Assembly: GCA_000697335.1 (NCBI GenBank)
Contig: JNEM01013923.1
Location: 1-27,535, forward strand
Length of the DNA stretch: 27,535 nucleotides
Origin: Conidiobolus incongruus B7586
Lineage: Eukaryota; Entomophthoromycota; Entomophthoromycetes; Entomophthorales; Conidiobolaceae
Direction: 5' to 3'
This document shows positions 13,131-23,466 of the stretch, piece by piece. Positions within the stretch are counted from its first letter, which is position 1. Every line of letters begins with the position of its first letter. Both the position numbers and the translations under genes were made by a program. Under the pieces are notes generated by a model, which was given only the letters and a program-made list of their open reading frames with translations, did no database searches and was not told the DNA's origin.

Positions 13131-14147
13131 ATGCTTAAATCCCTCTTTAAAAAAATCTACTTGTACATTAATTAATTTTATAAAGAAGATAAATCAACTT
13201 GTGATATTACTAGAATTACTAGTGTTAGCTAGTCTACTATAGTTAAAGTTGTTAAGAATAACAATAAAGAAACATTTAAACCTAAACTTAAATATACTAA
13301 AATTATAAATGAACATGATAAGAAGTATATTTATAAGTTGGTTAGTACAGGCAAATATAATACTATTATAGAAATATAGCAGGAACTATAAAATTATATA
13401 AGAATATTAGTTAACACTGATACTATTATATATACTTTATGTTAACATAGATACCACTTACACTTTAAAAAAAAAAACTCCCAACTAAAAAAATCCTACT
13501 ATAAAGCTAAGTAAGAGTTTAAATGTTACCACTAATATTAAATTAAAACTAATTAGAATAAGGTTATTTAATCTAATGAAACAAAAATATACTTTAGTAG
13601 ATTTGATAAAAAAGCTAGATATTTCAGAAAAAATACAAAACTACTTTATAACTATTATGTTAATTCTACCTAAAAGTATAGTAGTGGGTTAATTATTATT
13701 TAAGGATGTATGTTGTTTTTAGGTATAAGGTATCTTTGTAAAGTTAATAGGGGAATTAATACTAAAATATATTAAAGTATTTTAAACAATGAATTAAAAA
13801 AAACTATTGAATAATATAGGTTAAACAAATCTGATGTTATTTTCTAGTAAGATAATACCTCTTGTTATACTATAGCTTCTATTACCAAATAACTTAAAAA
13901 TAACAAAATAACAGTTATGAAGTAGCCTCTTTAATCTTTTAACTTTAATCTAATTAAACACCTTTAGGATTAGTTAAAAAAAGTTATTAAAGCTTTCCCC
14001 CCAATAAAAAATTTAGATTAACTTTAAAAATATATTTAAAAAGCATAGAACAAGATTAACCCTTCTTAAAATAAAAAGTTAGTTGATTCTATACCCTACA
14101 AACTTAAAGAAGTTAGAAAAGCTAAAGATAAATACACTAAGTTTTAA
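13131..14147 (+). pseudogene. Tc1-family transposase pseudogene
   Basis: One frame runs from ATG at 13131 to TAA at 14147, 339 codons including the final stop, the usual Tc1 transposase size. There is no frameshift but there are 26 internal stops, all TAA or TAG. Tc1 landmarks remain in order: an N-terminal DNA-binding region; a LVSTGKYNTI stretch; the first catalytic block, with SDE now reading SNE; the IIIWGCM block with W now a stop; the QQDN block with the second catalytic D kept; and the WPPQSPDLNPIEHLW block, 34 residues on, with the catalytic E now K. The C-terminal PYKLKEVRKAKDKYTKF is still readable. Two of the three catalytic residues are changed, so the gene is dead. Nearly all inferred changes are C-to-T or G-to-A. 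Confidence 0.9.
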
Positions 14148-14161
14148 TTTTTTTTTATCAC

Positions 14162-14189
14162 CAAAAACCTACAAATTTATAACTCACCT
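14162..14189 (-). repeat. Inner right inverted repeat of the Tc1-like element
   Basis: Near-perfect reverse complement of 12995-13022, followed by TA at 14190-14191. Confidence 0.85.
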
Positions 14190-14340
14190 TAGGTAAAATT
14201 TAAAGGTTTATATTTTAACCAATTAACAGCTAGATATCATCATTTAATGATATATATAACTAATAAATATAATAGATTTTAATTATTTAATTTAGGTTTA
14301 TTTTATTAAATATTAATTAAGTTATTAGTAAAAATATAGG

Positions 14341-14376
14341 TGTTTTTGATTTTATAACTTACTTTTATAGGTTAGT
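14341..14376 (-). repeat. Outer right inverted repeat of the Tc1-like element
   Basis: Reverse-complement partner of 12807-12840. Confidence 0.8.
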
Positions 14377-14820
14377 GTATTATATTTTATATAATAACAA
14401 ATATTAAAGGAATTTATATATTTTGAAAATTATAGATAATTATTTAATTTGTATTTAAAAATTTTGAATTATATTAAAACTAAATATATTATTTATAGAA
14501 TATTATTTTATAATTTTAACTTTATAATCTATATTATAGTAAATATATATATTTATTATCAGAAAATTATATATAGTTAATTTTGAATAATAATATCAAT
14601 AATAATTCTATAATTAAATATAAAAAACATAGTTAATAAATATTATTAATTTATAAAAAATATTATAATATCAGAATAAAGTTATTTATTAATTTTAAGC
14701 TATTTATTAATTTTGTTAAATATTTTTATTAAAGCTTTAATAAAGTAAAATAGATATTAATATTAATAGGTTTCAGAATAATAATATAGATTTGTATTTT
14801 ATTACTATGTATTTTTAATA
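14377..14820. other. AT-rich spacer between the two DNA transposons
   Basis: About 440 bp of AT-rich DNA with no gene or repeat I can identify. Confidence 0.6.
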
Positions 14821-14848
14821 ATGGGAATTTTTTGTGATTAAAAATAAA
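14821..14848 (+). repeat. Left terminal inverted repeat of the mariner element
   Basis: Begins ATGGGAATTTTTTGTGATT. It pairs imperfectly with the reverse complement of 16076-16103 and is preceded by TA. Confidence 0.7.
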
Positions 14849-14895
14849 TAAACATTTGAATATATAATATATAAAAATAAATATATAATATAAAT

Positions 14896-15931
14896 TTAAT
14901 AGTTTCTTTTATTATTAATAACTTTTTGTTATACTTTTAACAAGCTTCTAACACTTAAAAAACAATTCTTTTTATTAAAGACTAAAATTTGATATTTCAC
15001 AAACCAATTAAATTTTCCTGTAGAAATTTTCTTTCCTATAAGCTGGTTTTTTAATTGCCTAAAGCAATTATAATCACATAAGTTATAATCAAAAGAATAT
15101 ATTGGATATGGTAGTTTTTTTCCAGTTATTTTTAATTAGAAAGTTTTTTACAGCTTTAAATTTATGTATTTTGCAATTATCATGTAAAATAATAGGTTTT
15201 CTTAAATTATATTGAGAACACTAATTAGAAATATTTTTATTTAAAAAAGCAATATATAGCTTATTATTAATGGGTTTTCCTTTAAGAACTAAATAAGAAT
15301 AACATATACTATTATAATCTATTGTAATAATTAACATTTGCTTATTAACAAAATGTTTATTTAAAGGGATTTGTAGAGAGGGTTGATTTAGCTTAATCTA
15401 GCATCTTGATTTGTGTTTTAGTAAAAGATTATACATAAGGATCTAAGATTCATCAATTATAATTATTCACTATAAAAGTTTAAGCTTCTGGTAATATTTC
15501 AATAGGTTTTGTTTAACAATAGCTACTCTAGCTTTTTTTTAAGCTTTAGTTAAATTATAAGGTATTTATTTTATATTTTTATTTATTAATTTTAGTTTAA
15601 ACTTTAAAATATATAAAATACTTGTAAGACTAATATTAAAGTACTTAGATAATTCTCTAGTTGAAATAAAAAGGTGTTTTTCAATATATTTTTTCACTTT
15701 ATTTACAATTGAAAGAATAATAGTTGAAGTTAGTCTTTTAGATTTTGGTAGGTTTTGAATAGTTTCTCTCTTAGCTTTAAAGTAATTTACCTAGCAATAA
15801 ATTGTAGATTTAGATAATACCTCATTACCAAAAGCTATTTGTAAATTTTAAATAATTTTAAAGGGTTTATAGTTAAGTTTTACTAATACTAAAATAAAAA
15901 ACTTTTAATGATCACTATTTGGTTTAAGCAT
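14896..15931 (-). pseudogene. Mariner transposase pseudogene (D,D34D)
   Basis: Reading starts at ATG 15931 and runs for about 345 codons with 11 internal stops (ten TAA or TAG, one TGA) and one frameshift in an A run near 15115. Mariner landmarks are plain: IDES followed by a stop where W is expected; a KHKSRC block; YLVLKGKPINNKLYIAFL; ILHDNCKIHK with the second catalytic D; then IYSFDYNLCDYNCF, the decayed form of YSPDLxPCDYxxF. The third D lies 34 residues after the second, as in D34D mariners. It ends in QKVINNKRNY, the usual mariner C-terminus. All three aspartates survive, but the stops and frameshift make it non-functional. It has fewer stops than the neighbouring Tc1 relic, so it is probably younger or less exposed to mutation. 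Confidence 0.9.
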
Positions 15932-15984
15932 TATTAAATTAAACAACCAATTTTAAAAAGTTAATTTTTTAATCAAAAAAACTA

Positions 15985-16011
15985 ATATATATATATATAT
16001 ATATATATATT
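15985..16011. repeat. (AT)n microsatellite inside the mariner 5' region
   Basis: An AT dinucleotide run of about 26 bp between the transposase start codon and the right terminal repeat. It probably expanded after insertion. Confidence 0.85.
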
Positions 16012-16075
16012 AATAATATATAATTTCCTATTAACTTTGTATATATTTATTTAGTTCAAACTAATAATATGTTTG

Positions 16076-16103
16076 AAAAATCAGAAATTAAAAAATTTCC
16101 CAT
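16076..16103 (-). repeat. Right terminal inverted repeat of the mariner element
   Basis: The reverse complement begins ATGGGAAATTTTTTAATTTC. It is followed on the plus strand by TA at 16104-16105 and lies on the 5' side of the transposase. Confidence 0.7.
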
Positions 16104-16105
16104 TA

Positions 16106-17137
16106 TTTCAAATTCAAGGTAATATTTCCTTAATTATGTAATAATATATATTATTTTATCTATATAAAATTAAGTGAATAAAAGACATTATTTATATATA
16201 AAATTAAGGATATAAGAAGTATAATATAAGTTATAGGATATTAAAAAGAAAAAGACAAAATAGCAAAAAATAAAGAATATCATTTAAAATGATATGATTT
16301 TTGATTATTAAAATTTTCATATCAATAAATAGTTGAAATTATTACTCCAATCTTATATTATTATTTTTATTTATTAACACACCTTTATTAAATGAATTTG
16401 TTTATAAATTTAATTAAATTACTAAATAATAGTTCATAGTTAAAATATGATTTAATCCCTCATAATATTATTAGTATAAAAAATATTATGATAAACATAA
16501 AACTAACATATAAAATATTATATAAATTATCCCAAAAATTATATTAAATTTTTGTAAATCAGGTTTTATTGACATCATTACATTAGCTTATTAATATCTA
16601 AAGTTATCAAAAAAATTTGCCTTGGAGTTTTAGAAAACAATAATTATAGGGATATAATAAATTAAAGCAATTATGAATGTATAATATTCTATCTATTTGA
16701 AATTCAAATTATTATTGCTCACCTGTAATAAATATTAAATTAAAGGCAACTTAATTAAGATATAAATAATTAATATTCTATTTTAAGATGATTTTTCACA
16801 CTTATAAATAACAGCAATTAATCAACTTGATGTTAATTTTTTTATTAGTTTGACTCATCAACCAAGGTACAAGATCATATTCTAGAATATAAAATTCAAA
16901 TCCAAGATAGCTGAATCACCATAAAAATTATTTTATTTAGTTCAAAATTCTAAGAAACTGATATATATACAAAGTTGGGATATTATATTATATAAAATTA
17001 GTAATTTCATTGAGTTAGGATGATATATAGATAAAAAATCTATACAATATAGTTGATAATGATAGAATAGAATAATATTAATATATCATATAATATTTAT
17101 TGTAATTTGGGTTATATTATGGTAATTAGTGATATAA
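16106..17137. other. AT-rich region downstream of the first I78 gene
   Basis: No gene or repeat is identified. The DNA directly after the I78 stop codon should hold its 3' end signals, but AT richness hides them. Confidence 0.6.
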
Positions 17138-17512
17138 TTATCCGCATTTGATACCTGTCACTCGGCCACCGACTCCTCTTTTTGAAGTAGAATCGTAGTA
17201 AATATTCAATCTATTGGTAACGTAATCCATTGTTGCACCATCAGTGGGACCCAAAATTCGATAAGGCTTTGGTAGTTCGTGATCGGCTACTTTGGCACCA
17301 TTGTTCATTGTAAAAGTGCGTGTCTGAGGATTGTATGTAGAGCCCTTGAGAAAATTCCACTTGTCACTTTGGCAAGAACTCTCTTGGAGGAATCCGGGAT
17401 CAATAATAGGTTTATTTGGTTGCTGACTAGGGTCGGGTATCAGTGGAAGATTCCAATCATTATTGCAAAAGACAGAAAAGCCAGGATAAGCACAAATAGA
17501 ATTCCAGTTCAT
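17138..17512 (-). CDS. I78-family peptidase (elastase-type) inhibitor, paralog 1
   Basis: A 124-residue protein. The I78 family comprises small tight-binding inhibitors of serine proteases, such as the Aspergillus elastase inhibitors. The C-terminal half carries the signature: C47, a WNFLKG block (52-57), LPKPYRILGP (80-89), then TMDYVTNRLNI (94-104) and the terminal GIKCG. C47 and C123 sit where family members form a disulfide. An N-terminal extension not typical of I78 (1-45) has NW, C7, PGFS, FC16, NN and W20, followed by a Pro-rich linker; it is shared with the paralog at 25450. The start MNWN is supported by that conservation. No signal peptide is visible, although TTCTTCTTAG just upstream could be a splice acceptor joining an unseen first exon. 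Family call strong; target protease and location unknown. Confidence 0.85.
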   Translation of the reverse strand: MNWNSICAYPGFSVFCNNDWNLPLIPDPSQQPNKPIIDPGFLQESSCQSDKWNFLKGSTYNPQTRTFTMNNGAKVADHELPKPYRILGPTDGATMDYVTNRLNIYYDSTSKRGVGGRVTGIKCG

Positions 17513-18259
17513 TTTGAATGCTAAGAAGAAAATATTGTGATTTAAATGGTTTAAATAGTAATTGAATAGTTAAAAATAGGTATCATCACCACAATATATG
17601 CTACTAAATACGTCAGTTATATTTTTATCTCAAACTTTTAATTGATTGACATTTAAGAATTGATTTTTATTGAATAAAGTTATAAATATTCGATTATCAA
17701 TATCATGTAAAAATTTTACAATTTGAATTGCATTTTAGATTATATAAATTGAATAATATATTTTACTTTATATTATTAAAAATTTTGATATTCAATTTAA
17801 AGTATATTGGCATTAGTATCATCAAAAGAATCACATATATTTAAACATTATAATGATTCGAACTTTTTATAAGAAAATTAAATGCCACTATATTATTACA
17901 AGCATTGTTGTAAAGTGGTTTGAATTAATTAATATTCATGCATTTAATTTAAATGTCAATCCCAAAATAAAATTACTAAACTTTTATCTAATGCATATGT
18001 GTAAAACAAATTACTATTATACTGTAATAAAAATATTTTATAAAATTTTCACTAATGCGGTTAATTTAAATTATATCAATTTCAAATATTATTACTTAAT
18101 ATTTTAAAAATATTTTTTTATAGAATTCAAAAGAAAAAATTTTTAAGATATATCAAAATGATATTCTTTATATTACAATTTTAAATTTTATATGAGACAA
18201 TAAAATCATAAAAAATTATATAATTTTATTAATACTGATGAAATATGTTTTCATTATAT
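17513..18259. other. Upstream region of I78 paralog 1
   Basis: AT-rich DNA that should hold the promoter of the I78 gene. TTCTTCTTAG at 17521-17530 (minus strand) is a possible 3' splice site, with TTCAAA directly before the ATG. No matching first exon can be fixed. A plus-strand open frame at 17853-18107 looks like chance. Confidence 0.5.
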
Positions 18260-18697
18260 TGTTGGGGGTTAACGCTGACAACAATGGGTTTTACGAGCTT
18301 AAACGGGGAATCGCCAGTGATAAACGATAAATTACCACGGAATTAAGGGAAATTATTGGAATTCACCAAAGTAGGTGAAAATGACTTGCTACGAATCGGG
18401 TTCTTCGAATAAAGTAAATATCTTACGCTCGTCACGACTCAACACTTTTGTGAGGGTTACGAGAAAAACTTAGAGACTGCATACTTTTGAAAATGAAGAT
18501 AGAAGATATGTTTATTAATTTGCTTATGATAATCTTATATTAGGTTCCATTGTTGATTTTTGTGGACATGAATGACTTACGGGCGGAAAGTAATAGGATC
18601 AACTAGTTCATGGGATGTGATATCTCCAATGTGACTTCTCGAATCCTGCGGTAATCGGAGTTTCTTGAGTAATTGACAGGATTATTCTCCATCAATA
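18260..18697 (+). mobile_element. Solo LTR-like fossil, family B, copy 1
   Basis: A 438 bp GC-richer block, homologous in inverted orientation to 23899-24322. It opens with TGTTGGGGGTTAAC; the family's other end, clearest in copy 2, is CATCAACA, so the consensus has TGTTG...CAACA termini, classic for LTRs. TATAT flanks both sides (18255-18259 and 18698-18702), a plausible 5 bp target-site duplication, though weak in such AT-rich DNA. No internal retrotransposon region adjoins it, so it is a solitary LTR. It is old and broken; the copies look about 75-80% identical by eye. Gypsy or copia membership is undetermined. Confidence 0.65.
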
Positions 18698-21600
18698 TAT
18701 ATAATTAGTATTTATTTTTATAAGCGGTTTGAATTAAACACGATTGAAAATTTTTTAAATATTAGATTATTTTTATTAATAGTAAAATAATAGATTCATA
18801 TCGATATTTAGTATTATACGCTCATATGATATATAAATATTATTTTCAAACTTAAAGGAAATAACGAAATTTTACTCAGATTAATAAATAAATGCGGAAT
18901 CTAAATTCATATATTATTACATTTTTTGATATTTTTAAATTAACTAAGTAATTAAGAAAAATTACGCAGTTAAACAAAAATCATCGATAAATATAAAATA
19001 TTATAATAATGGTATAAATAACCAAGTAAAGAGTTAGCATATATTAGAGCTTGTTCATTTACAAATCTTAGAATCAATCCATACATTAACAGTCAAATAT
19101 ATTTAAAATTAATACAAAATTAATTTAACAACGTGTTTAAGGAATATAAAATAAATTACCAAATATTAAATGAAGATTATCCTATCTAAATAATATAAAT
19201 TATTTGATTAAAAAATTCTGGTTTTTTATTTTTTGAAAAAACATGGCATATTAATATATTGATTTTAATTTAATATTGTTCCCGCATTTTCTCCTGGTTG
19301 TGAGCACACCCATCATTATTTAATCAAGGCAATGATAGACTATCACTGAATCCACAGATATTTAGAAGGTTTTTTACAAAAGTATATACTTCAAACGATT
19401 CAGCACCAAATAAACTCTGGTGAATCTTAATCAAATATGAAATCCTAGTTATGTTTTTGTCTTTAAAATAAATGGACAAGTTGGAATCTTATCAAGCAAT
19501 TTTAAATATTGGAATGGTGACAAATAGGTCAAAATTATATAAGCCTCAGAAGTTTTCAAGCCCTACTCATTTGTTGATATCAAACAACTTTTTAATAAAA
19601 CAAAAAGTAATATCTAACCCAAATTAAAATAAAGTATTTCATATAAAGCTTTTTATAACTCCAAAAACAAGATTGCGAATGATTAGGCAAATAATTCAAA
19701 ATATTCAATAGATATAAAAATATTTCAGACATTTGGTTATAACTCAATTACAAAAGTTATAGTTCACAAGACTATCAAAACAATAATACAAAATAATTAT
19801 TATTGAGGGTTTTACTAACTCTAAAAAAATTTATTCTATATTCAAACTTTGGGAATTAATTTTAATAAAAAACTATAAGCTTTAGGATCTTAGTTAATAT
19901 ATTTAAGGATAAAATTTTAAAAAAATAAAATAAAAATATAACCTTGTTGTAACATATAAGTATTTTATAGCTAAAAAAACTATAATATTTGAGAAAAATT
20001 TATAGAAAAAATGTAAGTAAAATAGCTCAAATAAGTATAAAAAGGTAAGTCAAAAATAAATAATAGCATATTCTTAACTTTTAAAAACAAGGAAATATTG
20101 ATAAATATTGTAAGATAACAAGGTTGACCTAAAATTATTAATTGATTGATTTTAAAATAATAGATTTTGTAATATAAATTTAAGAAATAACTATTTAAAT
20201 ATTAACTGCATCAAAGATAGAAACTATAAGTATTTTAATTAATAATATTCAAATTAGTATATTTAATAATCTCCCGAAACTATATAATATTCAATCTTTT
20301 ATTAAAAAGGAAACATTCAATTTTAAATATAAAACCCAAAGGCAATGTTTATATCAATTTTTTTATTTTAATTATGAAAAATGGATGGTTTTTTATCTCT
20401 CTTGGGAATACGAATATCCCACAAACTGAAACATCGCTAGTGAAGCTTAATTTTATGACTACCTTACATAGATGAGGCTTGGTGAATATTGTCTTTATAT
20501 ACAAATATTAATGAAAAATAAAAATAATTACCAAACATCTAAATGAAGTATAGTTAGAAAAAGAATTTAACACTTGAACATAACGAACGAATTTTTATAC
20601 AAAATGAATTTTTTGGTTTATTAACGAAAAATATTTAAGTGTAATCATTTTTTTATATTTATAAATAATAGTAAAGCAAATGGACTCAAAAGAGAATTCT
20701 TCATAAAAATATTTTATTATAAAAACTGTTAAAAAACAAAATTTAAAATCTAATAAATATGTATAAATCTAGCTAATAAATCATCATTTGAGATTATATC
20801 GTTTGGTTTTTTGAATTTTAGACTTAGAATAATGAAAAACACCATCTGATATTTTATAAATAAAAGCACAGAAGCTGGATTAGGGTGGTCTCATTACATA
20901 TTAAAAAAATATTTACTCAACAAAGCAAGAGATTAACCTTGTTATAGAGTAATTATTTGTGAAAATTATCATATAGGCAAAATAAATTGGAATTTTAAAT
21001 ATTTACATATATAAGCAAATTTCCAAATATGCTCAATTTAATATAAAAGTGAATTAATATATAAATATTTCTAGAAATATCCTGCATTACTATTTAAGAA
21101 CAAGCCAGGGCAATCTTTCAGGATTGGTGTTGGGGCTTACCCCTTAGAGGTTTTGGGCTCCTAATAAGACATAATTAAGGTTTATCAAATTTGATTAATT
21201 TTGAAATAATTTAATTATAAGCAATCATTACCTAATAATCTTATTTTATAAAAAATGTATTAATTTATTTAAAATACATGTAAAATAACATATTTTCAGT
21301 ATATATTCCATGTATATTCTATGAAATATATTAGACATTATTATTATATATTAGAAATCGATGTATCAAATATTCCTTCAAATTTTAGATTTTACTTTTA
21401 ATTTCTTTTTAAATTGTTGATTCAAAATCAAGTTCAAAATTATCAATATAAAAACAAAGTCAATTTATGAGATATTATCCAAATATTTTATTAATAATAT
21501 TTTAATAATTTTTATTTTAGAAACAAAAGTTTCTATTCCAATATATCAATATTAATATATTTTATTTTAAGATTTTAACATATCTCTTTTTATTTTTTTA

Positions 21601-22924
21601 TATTTAAATTGACAAATATATCATTCTGATTAAAATACATTTATTTAATTATATATGTATATATCCAGAATATCAATGTATTTTATAAATAATAAAGAGA
21701 AATATCACTATAAAGTAAGGATTTAAACTTTTTTACTATTAATCTAATAATAAGAAAATTCATAATTTAATAAAACATCAAATGATAAAAAAGTCAAATT
21801 TTTATAAGTTTTAATTTAACTCTTAATTTATCAAATAAAACAATACAAATTTTATATATAATAATATAATTTGTGAAATATTATGAAATAAATTTATTTA
21901 CTTAAAAAATATAAATATAGATACTTTAGAATCACCTTATTAATAAGAGTTTGAATATAATATTCAATTTTATATAGCATTTGATGAATATTGAAATAGT
22001 ATAAATTCTCACAAAATTTAATCAATTTTCATTATCAATTTAAAAAAATAAATTTGTGTTAATATTTTGATATATAATTCTAAAAACATATTAATAGCCC
22101 TTTGAAAATATAAGCTTATTATTTATTTTCATTGGTTTTAGAGTAAACTGTCATGAAATCCATAATAAATACATTTAAGAAAAAAAAACCAGAATGTTAT
22201 AAATAATATAACTACAAAAAATTTTATTTACAATTTTGGTTTATATATTTTAGTATAATAAAATTAATGAGTCTCATAAATTATAGTTTCTCATTTTGGG
22301 TGAATAATATTATATATATATATATATATAACTGGTAATCAATTGTATAATATATTATATGAATAATCAGATTATGGAAAATATGTGATCAATGGTAGAA
22401 TTGTTTTAAATTATTATTTTAATAGAAATATTATTATTTATATAATAATTAGATATATTCAGTCTAATTCGATAACGGTAAATGGAAATTATTTAATTAG
22501 AACTAAATAAAAGTAGATTGATTCTATCTTTTTATAGAACTTATAGCAGGTCAATTTATTTTATTTAATTATATTATTAAAATTTTTAGAATTAAATATT
22601 TCAAAATATAAACTGGTTAAAATTAAAAAATCAAGTCTAAATTAAAATCCTAGCAGAATATATTCATATCACTTCAATATATATCTGTATAGTCTTTATA
22701 ATGCCATAATAAATGAATTATTCTTATTAATAATTTAAAATCAAAAGCCCATTTTATCTATTTATATATAATACTAAAAACAATATTTATTTTTATCAAT
22801 ATATTTCATTCTAATTGAATACATTGTTTAAAATCTTTGATATTTATTCTCTCAAAAATTTTCGACCACATTAATATCTTAATAAAAGTATATATTACAC
22901 TTTTGAGTTTTCAAAAATAAACAT
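18698..22924. other. Long AT-rich region with GC-richer islands of unknown origin
   Basis: No intact gene. Patches at about 19280-19600, 20385-20500, 20865-20905 and 21095-21175 are clearly GC-richer than their surroundings. Their frames are closed by stops and I could not match them to a family. They may be remnants of old genes or transposons. 21480-22900 is featureless AT-rich DNA apart from a TA microsatellite. Confidence 0.5.
22311..22331. repeat. (TA)n microsatellite
   Basis: A pure TA run of about 21 bp. Confidence 0.85.
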
Positions 22925-23466
22925 TGTAGGAAGATTGGAAATGAACATTATTGCCAGCTCCAGGATATTATCTCGATTGCCCGAGATATAGGTGATTATG
23001 TGTTCTACGACCTTGGGGATCCTGAGGATCAGGCGAGTCGAAATTGCTAGATGATTGGGTTCATTATATGCAACTATTGCAAATTAGAAAAAATAAGAGC
23101 ATGTGAGGGCCATGATAAAAAGTTATAGAACAATGAATAAAAATATAGAAGTTATAAAAAAATTGGGTTTATTCAGAAATAGATTCAACAAAATAAATAT
23201 TAATGGGGTAAAAGGATAGGTTTTGTAACACATTGGAATTGAAGCGTTACTCTTGGAAGCGCTGGAGATAGGAAAAGAAGATAATAGGTAGTAGAATTGC
23301 AATATTGATTAGTAAAACCAAAAACCGAGCTTCTATGATATAAGCTACCAGTATACTTAAAGTATATAAGGTTTGGTGGAGGCATGGCTGTATAATGACT
23401 TATTCTTGCGATGGTTCTCATGGTTGGTCCCTTGTTTCAGTTTATCCCAAGGAACAGGATGCGATA
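22925..23466. mobile_element. Solo LTR-like fossil, family A, copy 2
   Basis: A 542 bp block homologous to 10634-11182 in the same orientation and with the same edges. Flanks AACAT (before) and AATAT (after) resemble a 5 bp target-site duplication differing by one transition. These flanks are not those of copy 1, so the two look like independent insertions reduced to solo LTRs rather than the two ends of one element. Old and broken; family undetermined. Confidence 0.55.

Larger units (their letters stand above)
12807..14376 (+). mobile_element. Tc1-like (DD34E) DNA transposon, inactive, with double terminal repeats
   Basis: An outer inverted repeat (ACTAACCTA, then AAAAGTAAGTTATAAAATC) sits at about 12807-12840 and 14341-14376. 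An inner inverted repeat (AGGTGAGTTATAAATTTG) starts at 12995 and ends at 14189, flanked by TA on each side. The two repeat types share the core AGTTATAAA. About 32 bp just outside the inner repeats also match in inverted orientation (about 24 of 32, ungapped). This resembles the IR/DR layout of Sleeping Beauty-type Tc1 elements: inverted repeats of about 220 bp, each holding two direct repeats about 184 bp apart, in a 1.57 kb element. The alternative is a 1.2 kb Tc1 element inserted in a small MITE. The transposase relic lies at 13131-14147. Confidence 0.8.
14821..16103 (-). mobile_element. Mariner-family (D34D) DNA transposon, inactive
   Basis: A 1283 bp element, typical mariner length. The terminal inverted repeats begin ATGGGAA plus a T run at both ends (14821 onward, and the reverse complement from 16103), and a TA lies immediately outside each end (14819-14820 and 16104-16105), the mariner target-site duplication. 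The transposase relic is on the minus strand, 15931 to 14896, leaving about 170 bp of 5' untranslated DNA that holds an AT microsatellite. The element is 444 bp from the Tc1-like element and in the opposite orientation. Confidence 0.85.

Noticed and set aside
13131-14147. A reassigned genetic code (TAA/TAG read as Gln) to explain the open transposase frame without TGA
   Set aside because: Stops also fall where Trp and other residues are expected in conserved Tc1 blocks, other transition-type changes accompany them, and the myosin exons use CAA/CAG for Gln with no internal TAA or TAG.
17853-18107. Plus-strand 84-codon open frame
   Set aside because: It is full of Ile, Lys, Asn, Tyr and Phe as expected of random AT-rich DNA, with no motif and no change of composition at its ends.
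21095-21175. Possible tRNA or small structured RNA
   Set aside because: There is a short GGGG/CCCC hairpin, but no cloverleaf, TPsiC loop or acceptor stem could be drawn.
10371-22331. AT dinucleotide runs as replication origins or centromeric signals
   Set aside because: They are short isolated microsatellites in DNA that is AT-rich throughout, and nothing ties them to such a function.
23200-23421. Minus-strand 73-codon open frame
   Set aside because: It lies inside the second family A LTR-like fossil, in a frame not kept in the other copy.
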